From: Candidatus Heimdallarchaeota archaeon
GTDB taxonomy: Archaea; Asgardarchaeota; Heimdallarchaeia; Heimdallarchaeales; Heimdallarchaeaceae
Assembly: GCA_023705945.1 (NCBI GenBank)
Contig: BPTM01000010.1
Coordinates: forward strand, 1-35,963
Direction: 5' to 3'
Length of the DNA stretch: 35,963 nucleotides
Below, piece after piece: positions 6,432 to 12,781 of the stretch. Made by a program: the position numbers and the translations under genes. Positions within the stretch are counted from its first letter, which is position 1. The number at the start of each line of letters is the position of its first letter. Under the pieces are notes generated by a model that was given only the letters and a program-made list of their open reading frames with translations, did not search any database and had not been told where the DNA came from.

Positions 6432-7034
6432 ATGATGAGTAAAAAAGAAGAAACTAAAACTGAGGAAAAATCTAAAGATAAATCTAAAGCAAAATCTAAA
6501 GATAAAACTGAAGTAAAAGAAGAAACTAAAACTGAAGAAAAGTCTAAAGATAAATCTAAAGCAAAAGAAGAAACTAAAACTGAGGAAAAGTCTAAAGATA
6601 AAACTGAAAAAGAAGAATCTACTCAACCTACTGCCCGTCCTAGAAGAAGAGAATCTAAACACGGGATAGCACACATCTTTTCAAGCTATAATGATACAAT
6701 CATTCACATAACTGACATCTCCGGAGCTGAAACATTCAGCCGTAAAAGTGGAGGAATGTTTGTGAAAGCAGACAGAAATGAATCAAGTCCTTATGCAGCA
6801 ATGAAAGCAGCAAACGCAGCAGCACAAGAATCGCAAGCAAAAGGGATATATCAACTGTATGTAAGATATAGGGCACCAGGAGGACATAAAAATAGAACTC
6901 CAGGACCAGGAACACAAGCAGCATTAAGAGCACTGAAAAGATCAGGAATGAGAATAATAAGACTAGAAGACGTGACTCCCTTACCCCACAATGGTTGTAG
7001 GAGAAAGGGTGGTCGTAGAGGCCGCAGAATGTAA
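6432..7034 (+). CDS. rps11: Ribosomal protein uS11 with charged N-terminal repeat extension
   Basis: From about residue 74 this is an archaeal uS11 of normal length: [33 protein letters not shown] through the basic C-terminus [13 protein letters not shown]. It lines the platform of the small subunit near the mRNA exit. Residues 1-70 are an extension of repeats such as [17 protein letters not shown], highly charged and presumably disordered; typical archaeal uS11 lacks it or has about 10-20 residues. The start is ATG 6432 or ATG 6435, with GGTGA at 6424-6428. Codons change from T-ending and A-ending in the tail to strongly A-ending (gca, gga, aga) in the core. RpoD (Rpb3/Rpb11-like), the usual next gene in archaea, is absent here. 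Confidence 0.93.
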   Translation: MMSKKEETKTEEKSKDKSKAKSKDKTEVKEETKTEEKSKDKSKAKEETKTEEKSKDKTEKEESTQPTARPRRRESKHGIAHIFSSYNDTIIHITDISGAETFSRKSGGMFVKADRNESSPYAAMKAANAAAQESQAKGIYQLYVRYRAPGGHKNRTPGPGTQAALRALKRSGMRIIRLEDVTPLPHNGCRRKGGRRGRRM

Positions 7035-7106
7035 GAGAATTCTCTTTCATTTTTCTATTTATTTTTTATTTTAGGTTTTTAATTCAATTTCAGTATTAAA
7101 TATATA
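7035..7106 (+). promoter_or_regulatory. uS11 terminator-like T-rich tract and zinc-finger gene promoter
   Basis: AAGAGAATTCTCTT straddles the uS11 stop and is a 14-base palindrome. It is followed by a long T-rich run (7045-7073) of the kind archaeal RNA polymerase terminates on. GTTTTTAATTC at 7075-7085 lies about 26 bases before ATG 7107, which fits a TATA box for a leaderless zinc-finger transcript; no Shine-Dalgarno site is present. Confidence 0.4.
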
Positions 7107-8261
7107 ATGAAAGTAGATGAATTCAAGTGTGATTCATGTGGTAAACATTTTACCAGAAAATATGGATTAACTCGTCACATTAAAACAGTTCATAACAAAG
7201 AGAAGAAGCATAAATGCCCTCAGTGTGGTCTCGCATTCTCAAGAAAAGACATGGTATACCGTCATGTTAGAGACGTTCATCTCGGAATTAAAAAACACAA
7301 ATGCACAGTTTGTGGTTTAAGTTTTGCTCATCTAGCACACCTTGAACGTCACATATCATCAGTTCATGATGTGGATAGAAAATTCAAATGTAGCTACTGT
7401 GGAGATGCTTTCTCAAGAGAAGATACATTAAACAGACATATAAGAACTATTCATTTAAATCTTCGACCTTATACTTGCAAGGAATGTGGAAAAAGCTTTA
7501 AGCTCCTACAACATTTACAAGAGCACTTTATTTCTCTTCATACTAACCAACGTCAATATATCTGCGAAGAGTGTGGTTTTGCCTTCAAACTTCGTCATCA
7601 CTTAAACGATCATGTCAAAGTTGTTCATCAAAATCATCGTCCTTATGCTTGTGAGGAATGTGATTCTGCATTCCCCCATTCTCGTGGGTTGAAACTTCAT
7701 ATAATTGCTATGCATACTGATGAGAAACCTTTTGTCTGCAAGGATTGTGGGAGAGGTTTTGCTGATCCTAGTCATTTGTATAAACATAAACAAGCTGAAG
7801 CTTGTTGGTTTACTACTACTACTGCATACAAGTGGGAAGAGCTTTGTAAAGAGATAGCTGAGGTTCTTTTAAAAGGTAAGAACTGGGAGTGGAAACCTAC
7901 TATAGAAACACCTGAGTTGGTTGAGCAGACTAGAGTGCAACCTGAGATAGTTATCTATAATGATGATGGTACGATGGATTTTATCGATGCTAAGAGGTCT
8001 ACTTATGCTATCTACAAGGAAAAGGATCTGGTAGTTTATCCAAAAGTGGCTAGGAAGGTGGAGTTCTGGTGTCTCTATGGCAAAACCAAGGGATTGTTTG
8101 AAGAGGAGGAAATGATAGAAGGAAAATCAAGTAAAGAGATAATAAATGAACTAAAACAACAAAGATCTGAAGAAAAAAAGAAAGAAATAGACGCAATAAT
8201 TATGAAAATTTTGCTCCTTAAAAAAGGAATTGAATATAATAATCAAACACAACTGATCTAA
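7107..8261 (+). CDS. Eight-finger C2H2 zinc-finger protein fused to a PD-(D/E)XK-like nuclease domain
   Basis: The 384-residue protein begins with eight tandem fingers at an exact 29-residue period: residues 8-29, 37-58, 66-87, 95-116, 124-145, 153-174, 182-203 and 211-233. Fingers 1-7 are classic C-x2-C-x12-H-x4-H with the conserved Phe and Leu; finger 8 ends in Cys (C2HC). The linkers are seven residues and the last reads TDEKPFV, close to the eukaryotic TGEKP linker. After a helix (KWEELCKEIAEVL), residues about 265-330 look like a restriction-endonuclease core: QPEIVI (E280), a turn, FIDAKRS (D294, K296 as the D-x-K site), then KVEFWCLYGK. A charged coiled tail (333-375) follows. Sequence-specific DNA cleavage, like an engineered zinc-finger nuclease, is a hypothesis. 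The alternative is a regulator with an inactive nuclease fold. Confidence 0.82.
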   Translation: MKVDEFKCDSCGKHFTRKYGLTRHIKTVHNKEKKHKCPQCGLAFSRKDMVYRHVRDVHLGIKKHKCTVCGLSFAHLAHLERHISSVHDVDRKFKCSYCGDAFSREDTLNRHIRTIHLNLRPYTCKECGKSFKLLQHLQEHFISLHTNQRQYICEECGFAFKLRHHLNDHVKVVHQNHRPYACEECDSAFPHSRGLKLHIIAMHTDEKPFVCKDCGRGFADPSHLYKHKQAEACWFTTTTAYKWEELCKEIAEVLLKGKNWEWKPTIETPELVEQTRVQPEIVIYNDDGTMDFIDAKRSTYAIYKEKDLVVYPKVARKVEFWCLYGKTKGLFEEEEMIEGKSSKEIINELKQQRSEEKKKEIDAIIMKILLLKKGIEYNNQTQLI

Positions 8262-8280
8262 AGCCTCCAGTATCGCTCTA

Positions 8281-9105
8281 TTATACCTCAACTATCTTTC
8301 TTATTTGTCTGTAACATGAAATACAAGCAGGTTTGTCTGTTGACGTTTTTATAGTGTATCCACAAATATGACAAAATTGACCTTTAACAGCTCCTTTTTT
8401 CTTGTCTTCCCAACAATCCTTGCATCGAACAACATGAAGCTTTTTCGGTTTATTGATGTCTATCTTTATTTCATTTCTACAAACGATACAAAAACCAAGG
8501 TGCTCTTGATTCTCTGATTTCAGAGTATATTTGCCATTAGTTTCAGAATATTTTAGTTTAATAGAACCAGAAGTCTTTGTACCAGCTAAGATTTCCTCAC
8601 CCATATCCATTAGCAAATTGATATAATTCTGGATATATCGAAGACTTTCTTCATCACTCTCACCTTGGAAATCTACACCAATTTCAAAATTTTCACTTGC
8701 TGAATGATAATAGAGATTCATTGAAGATACTAATGCTCTATTTCCATTGAAGTAACACTTAGCATGAAGATCAGGAACCAGCCACACCTTATCCGCATAT
8801 TTTTTCAACTTGTTCTTAATTTCTGTTATTTCGGTTTTGTTTTTTGGTTTCCTAGTAATAAAAACAATATTAATACCGTTTTTCTTTGTTAATTCTAAAC
8901 CTTGTATCAGGGTAGACCATATCTTATCATTCTTTTTTGTAAATTTGATATATGGACTAACCAGAAATAACTCCTTTTCCGCGTTTAAAACAATTTCTTC
9001 AATTGCACCAGTTAATGAGCTTGTACTTGAGCATACTTTCAAACATATCACCATTCCCTTAAAGGCTTTAACACATGCAAATATAAGTTCTTTGGTTAAT
9101 TTCAT
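8281..9105 (-). CDS. PLD-like (HKD) protein with two C-terminal zinc ribbons
   Basis: Residues about 30-165 match the phospholipase D nuclease fold: ELFLVSPYIKF, then INIVFITRKP, then the single HKD-type site LHAKCYFNGNRALVSSMN (H114, K116, N130) and NFEIGVDF (E141). One HKD per chain means the active form should be a dimer, as in the Nuc and BfiI nucleases. Residues about 205-262 carry four CxxC pairs (CIVC, CKDC, CHIC, CISC), two zinc ribbons likely to bind DNA or RNA. It is convergent with the zinc-finger nuclease gene, 19 bases apart, and divergent from the next nuclease-like gene. The start is ATG 9105; M18 is an alternative. Phospholipid hydrolysis is unlikely given the zinc ribbons and context. 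Confidence 0.75.
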   Translation of the reverse strand: MKLTKELIFACVKAFKGMVICLKVCSSTSSLTGAIEEIVLNAEKELFLVSPYIKFTKKNDKIWSTLIQGLELTKKNGINIVFITRKPKNKTEITEIKNKLKKYADKVWLVPDLHAKCYFNGNRALVSSMNLYYHSASENFEIGVDFQGESDEESLRYIQNYINLLMDMGEEILAGTKTSGSIKLKYSETNGKYTLKSENQEHLGFCIVCRNEIKIDINKPKKLHVVRCKDCWEDKKKGAVKGQFCHICGYTIKTSTDKPACISCYRQIRKIVEV

Positions 9106-9177
9106 TAGAGCTTATTAAAAGATAAGAACCAAAAAATCTACCAAAAATTCTTATTTGTGATAACATAATTCTAATCG
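9106..9177. promoter_or_regulatory. Short bidirectional promoter region
   Basis: Seventy-two A/T-rich bases separate the divergent PLD-like and PD-(D/E)XK-like genes, so their promoters must overlap. TTCTTATTT (9147-9155) is about 26 bases before ATG 9178 and would suit a leaderless transcript. Neither gene has a clear Shine-Dalgarno site. Confidence 0.35.
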
Positions 9178-10074
9178 ATGGAAAATAAACCGTTTATAAT
9201 TGAAGAAATAATTGAAGAGAAAAAGGAAGAATATATTAAGAAAATTGCAAGACAAGCTGGTTCAACTGAATATAAAAGTAGAAAGATATTCGATAATTTA
9301 GGTTATAGTGTAGATGAATTAATTTATGAAGACAAGGAATGGGAAACCATAAGGGTGGTGAAGAAAAATAGACAGTTAGATGTTTTTGCACAAAAAGAAT
9401 TCAAGCATGAAGAATTTGAACCAGGACATACGGGATATTTAATGACGGGGTTAACATTTTATGGAGATGTAAAGTACAATGATCGGTATGATAAACAGGA
9501 AAAAGAACCAATAATTGGTTTTAATCCTATTGAACTCTACAATTATAGTGTAATGAATATTTTCAAGAATTGGACAGGTTTTGATCGGATCTATGAGTTT
9601 ATGTATGGAAATTTAACTGAAAAATTCGCGTCATTGATTTGTAAAGATATAATCTATCCATCTAAGGAAAATGAGATTAAAAATAAAATAAAGAAAGGAT
9701 TCAATCAAGTAGTATCCAGCATAAACTGGCATATGAAGGTGAGATATGGTAATAGATATCCAATAAGCAGACAAAAATCCCTTACAGTAGCAGGTGATTT
9801 ATGTATTCCAATTATTATTCTTGGACGTAAATTTGACTTATTGTCCTATGTTTTTGAAGAAGATATTGATTCTGGAAATCTTTACAAAACCAAATTTTTA
9901 ATTCATCCTTATCAATTAGTAGAAATTAGAGATAATGTATTATCGAAAAGATCACCATATGTTCCAATGGTTATAACAACTCTAGAATGTCTTGAAGACA
10001 CAATAAAAATAATTGAAAACACAGTGATACCCCTTGCTATGAAATTTCATGATTGGCAATGTAGCAAATCTTGA
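9178..10074 (+). CDS. Unknown protein, possible PD-(D/E)XK nuclease fold
   Basis: I do not recognise the family of this 298-residue protein. The first 110 residues read like a restriction-endonuclease core: a helix (EEYIKKIARQAGSTEYKSRKIFDNLGY), a strand, RQLDVFAQ with D68, and a strand YGDVKYND with D97-V-K99, giving the D...D-x-K pattern with a 28-residue gap. The rest (110-298) is helical with aromatic clusters and has no motif I can name. It starts 72 bases from the divergent PLD-like gene and faces the NERD gene. Its place among nuclease-like genes supports, but does not prove, a role on DNA. Base composition is as AT-rich as its neighbours. Confidence 0.5.
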   Translation: MENKPFIIEEIIEEKKEEYIKKIARQAGSTEYKSRKIFDNLGYSVDELIYEDKEWETIRVVKKNRQLDVFAQKEFKHEEFEPGHTGYLMTGLTFYGDVKYNDRYDKQEKEPIIGFNPIELYNYSVMNIFKNWTGFDRIYEFMYGNLTEKFASLICKDIIYPSKENEIKNKIKKGFNQVVSSINWHMKVRYGNRYPISRQKSLTVAGDLCIPIIILGRKFDLLSYVFEEDIDSGNLYKTKFLIHPYQLVEIRDNVLSKRSPYVPMVITTLECLEDTIKIIENTVIPLAMKFHDWQCSKS

Positions 10075-10150
10075 ATAACATATGTAAAATAAAGATAGTA
10101 AGATTTTTTACTTCTATTTTTGTAAGTTATTCAAGGGAGATAGATTGCGC

Positions 10151-11221
10151 TTACCTTCTTCGAATATAATTTGCAATTCTCTCAACTTCTTTTGATGAAA
10201 ACGTTTCTTCGAAATAAAGGATATAACTAACTATCTCCTTTAGATGAAGCACCTTAACAAATTGAAATTGTTCCTTAGGCTTAGCATTGGTCATAAGAAG
10301 AATGTTACGGAGAGTTATCTTCTTTTTACCCCAATGATGAGAATTAAGACGAAGAGAACCATTATTGACTAATTTATTTAGGTGGAAAAAAAGCGCAAAA
10401 TTAGCTCTTCTTATTTGCTGTACCGGTGAAAAAAGGTTTAGGTTTTGCAGAGATTCCTTGCTCCAGTTTTTTGTTTCAATTAGAAATAGACCAGGAGGAC
10501 CAATGAAAATATGATCAACTTGAATAGAATTTATTTTTTTCAATTCTTTACTATAAGGAATGTATTTATCTGGGAATGTTTTCTTAAAATCGTTGATTAG
10601 AATAAAAGAATCTGGTAATTTGGTTAATTCCTTAATAGCTTCTTGTTCCCCTATAGCTCCAGCAAGAAGAGTGTATTTAGCATCTAATGTGATTTTGATA
10701 TGATTTATTTTCTCTACGTGAGCTCTTGAACGTCTTGTTACTAGTTGATCAAAATTAGTTTCACGATAAATTGCATCCTGTTCAAGCTTCTTAATTTTTT
10801 TATTCCGATTTCGAAAAGGTTTCTCAACTTCATCTGTAAAACTATGTGTCAATCTAGCAAGCCTTTTGAAAGTCTGATAGAGCTTAATCTTATTGTAGAC
10901 GAATTTGAAGGGGTTCTTTGTATTACTGGAATACTGAATAATTTTTGATGGAAGCTGTTCTTTTTCCTCATGTAGCTCCTTGGTTCTATCTGAAATCAGC
11001 TGTTGATATTCATTTAAACGAGAATTATGATCGGATTTAATCTTTTCAATTTCATTGAGGAGTTTCTTTTCCTGCTCTTCTTGATGTTGCTTTATTAAAC
11101 TCTTCCAATTCTTTTTGAAATCAAGAATGGGTTCAAGAGTAGCAAAGTCGTCAATTCCCTTCTGTCTTAATTCCAGTAACAAATCTTTTAGAACACCAGA
11201 ACCACCATACATTCTAACCAA
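10151..11221 (-). CDS. NERD-domain protein with long N-terminal coiled coil
   Basis: Residues about 185-300 of this 356-residue protein carry the nuclease-related domain: AGAIGEQEAIKEL (the GxxGE start of NERD), FILINDF, IQVDHIFIGPPGLFLIETKNW (Asp, then E-x-K, the nuclease-like acidic triad). NERD is a PD-(D/E)XK-related fold. Residues about 40-180 are charged heptads (QEEQEKKLLNEIEKIKSDHNSRL and so on), a probable coiled coil. The start TTG 11221 is supported by GGAGA at 11227-11231, five bases upstream; ATG 11212 is the alternative. It is convergent with the preceding unknown gene. NERD proteins are frequent on plasmids and in defence islands, but no precise activity can be given. Confidence 0.8.
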   Translation of the reverse strand: MVRMYGGSGVLKDLLLELRQKGIDDFATLEPILDFKKNWKSLIKQHQEEQEKKLLNEIEKIKSDHNSRLNEYQQLISDRTKELHEEKEQLPSKIIQYSSNTKNPFKFVYNKIKLYQTFKRLARLTHSFTDEVEKPFRNRNKKIKKLEQDAIYRETNFDQLVTRRSRAHVEKINHIKITLDAKYTLLAGAIGEQEAIKELTKLPDSFILINDFKKTFPDKYIPYSKELKKINSIQVDHIFIGPPGLFLIETKNWSKESLQNLNLFSPVQQIRRANFALFFHLNKLVNNGSLRLNSHHWGKKKITLRNILLMTNAKPKEQFQFVKVLHLKEIVSYILYFEETFSSKEVERIANYIRRR

Positions 11222-11433
11222 ATTAATCTCCTATCCAACACAAAGGAAAGCAATCTATCTTAATAAAACTTGTCGTGAGCCGTTAATATGGTAATTTTGG
11301 GGGGAGACTGCAAAACGTAGATCCTTCTTTTATCATTTCTTTATTTTTTTACTTTCATTTTTGTAATATTTGGGTTTTTAATTTAGTTCGCTAGTATGCA
11401 AAAAGATACGCTCGAAAAAGCAATAAAACAAAG
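11222..11433. other. Intergenic region upstream of the NERD gene
   Basis: These 212 bases hold the NERD ribosome binding site at the left end and, at 11340-11380, a T-rich tract (on the plus strand) resembling the tracts after 7045, 10105 and 12005. A G6 run lies near 11298-11303. I see no open frame or strong fold. Confidence 0.3.
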
Positions 11434-11868
11434 TTAGAACCTATGCTTGATTGTCTCTATTATTGTCTGTCCTACTATTTCTCCCTCCGGTCCATTAACT
11501 ATAACGTGGATTGTAAATTCAAACGTATACCTTACTCCTTTCTCAAAGTTCCCTTCTAATTCAATGGTTCTTAGACTAGTGTAACTAACATTCAAAGGTA
11601 GACTGGGGGAAGCAGTGAATGTAGCTAGCGGATCACAGTTTATTTCAACAATAGAGATGAAATTATTAAAACTCACTATTTGAAAACTTATTCTTCTGCT
11701 AGTTCCTAAATCCTCAGAATCTTCAACAGATATATCCAAAGTATCAGGTTCACTAGCTAGCCATGTCTTAATACCTAACCAGGTACCTAGTCCTATACCT
11801 GTAGCAACTAAAATAACAATAAAAAAGATGAGTAGTTCCTTTTTCCCTATCTTTATGTTAATCTCCAT
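11434..11868 (-). CDS. Small membrane-anchored protein, unknown
   Basis: The 144-residue protein has a short basic N-terminus (MEINIKIGKKE), one hydrophobic segment at residues about 12-33 (LLIFFIVILVATGIGLGTWLGI) and a soluble part of about 105 residues rich in beta-strand residues (SFNNFISIVEINCDP, NVSYTSLRTIELEG, YTFEFTIHVIVNG). The basic-in pattern places the beta domain outside the cell. An Ig-like or similar beta-sandwich is plausible, but I cannot name a family. GAGGA precedes the ATG. It lies on the same strand as the Imm5-like gene, 189 bases away, so co-transcription is uncertain. Confidence 0.65.
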   Translation of the reverse strand: MEINIKIGKKELLIFFIVILVATGIGLGTWLGIKTWLASEPDTLDISVEDSEDLGTSRRISFQIVSFNNFISIVEINCDPLATFTASPSLPLNVSYTSLRTIELEGNFEKGVRYTFEFTIHVIVNGPEGEIVGQTIIETIKHRF

Positions 11869-12057
11869 TGTCCTCTGTAGCTGTTTGAAATTTCTCCTTT
11901 AAAGATTTTTTGAATAAAATTCAGAAACTTAAATGATTTGTATATAGGATGGTTTACCAGACAGGTATGAAATTTCTTGCGTGAATACAATTATTAGACG
12001 TCGTAGAATGTAAGTTTTTTACATTTTTACTCTTTTTTATTTCATTTTTGTTAGTTG
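11869..12057. other. Intergenic region between the membrane protein and Imm5-like genes
   Basis: 189 bases, A/T-rich. A T-rich tract at 12009-12055 reads as a rightward terminator although no rightward gene lies before it. A short rightward frame ending in RRRRM-stop near 11995-12012 recalls the end of uS11 but shows no further similarity. No other feature seen. Confidence 0.3.
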
Positions 12058-12513
12058 TTACTGGTTTATCATTTCAAGTAATTTTTCGTATTGCCAAACA
12101 CGTTCCTTAGGATTAGCTTTGACAGCATAATTTGCAGCGTGAACTGCGTGATTAGCAACATGAGCTGTAGCAGCAGCATGACCGGCAGCACGAGCAACCG
12201 CACTAGCGATATCTTCTTCAGCAGCACGAGCATCTCGAGCTGCTGCATGAGCTGCAAATGCGGCAGAGCGCGCTTCACCTACAGATATCTCTCCATTCAC
12301 CCATGCTCGAGCTGCTTCTACAGCTTTCCTCGGTCTGTCATCATTTGGATACTTCTCCTCAAAATAGGATAACACATGTTCCACACAATCACTAGCCCAG
12401 ATTGCTAATACTCTTTGATTAATCTTGCTCGTAATCTCTGAAATCTTCTTTATAATGTCCGTATCGATTTCGTTATCAAAATTGGCGAGATTCATTTCAA
12501 CCAGCTTAATCAT
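12058..12513 (-). CDS. Imm5-like putative immunity protein
   Basis: This 151-residue protein matches what I recall of the 'putative immunity protein' (Imm-5-like) family: a front helix region, then FEEKYPNDDRPRKAVEAARAWVNGEISVGEARSAAFAAHAAARDA, then an alanine/histidine-rich helical repeat (ARAAGHAAATAHVANHAVHAANYAV) and a short acidic end. The family name comes from polymorphic toxin systems, where such proteins neutralise a partner toxin, but many members occur alone and their role is unproven. No toxin gene is visible beside it. The start is ATG 12513. Its GC-richer Ala codons (gca/gct) reflect composition of the protein rather than clear transfer. Confidence 0.65.
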   Translation of the reverse strand: MIKLVEMNLANFDNEIDTDIIKKISEITSKINQRVLAIWASDCVEHVLSYFEEKYPNDDRPRKAVEAARAWVNGEISVGEARSAAFAAHAAARDARAAEEDIASAVARAAGHAAATAHVANHAVHAANYAVKANPKERVWQYEKLLEMINQ

Positions 12514-12781
12514 TGTCTAAAGTAGATAGGTAAAGAAAGTATCATACCAATTTAAATCTAATTAAGAAAAAAATATTAGTTATGGTTGAAGGAATGAGAA
12601 GAAAGTTATTATGAACATAATAGAAATAGTAATCATTGAATATAGACACGCTCTCCTCTTACCTAAATAATGTCTCCAATAATTATCACTTGTCACAATT
12701 TGTGATATATCTATTTATTATTGATTTACTTCTTCTTTTTACCCATTAAGGATACTTACTTTATTGTACATAGGTGGAAAC
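12514..12781. promoter_or_regulatory. Intergenic region with an operator-like palindrome
   Basis: 268 bases between divergent genes. TCACAA 12693-12698 and TTGTGA 12700-12705 form a perfect inverted repeat around one base, inside a larger TATCAC...GTGATA pairing (12684-12707). It lies about 80 bases upstream of the M29-like start and could be a regulator site. GGTGG 12773-12777 is the ribosome binding site of that gene. Nothing else is evident. Confidence 0.35.

Noticed and set aside
6384-6674. A leftward frame rich in Phe/Ser.
   Set aside because: Antisense of the uS11 charged repeats; shadow.
11941-12012. A short rightward frame ending in RRRRM-stop, followed by a T-rich tract, like the end of uS11.
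   Set aside because: Only the last five residues match; the preceding residues show no uS11 similarity, so this is more likely chance than a pseudogene.
7107-12513. An integrated virus or transposon carrying the nuclease genes.
   Set aside because: I see no integrase, transposase, terminal repeats or target duplication; the tRNA-Ser at 4559 is not next to the block and has no visible duplicate end downstream.
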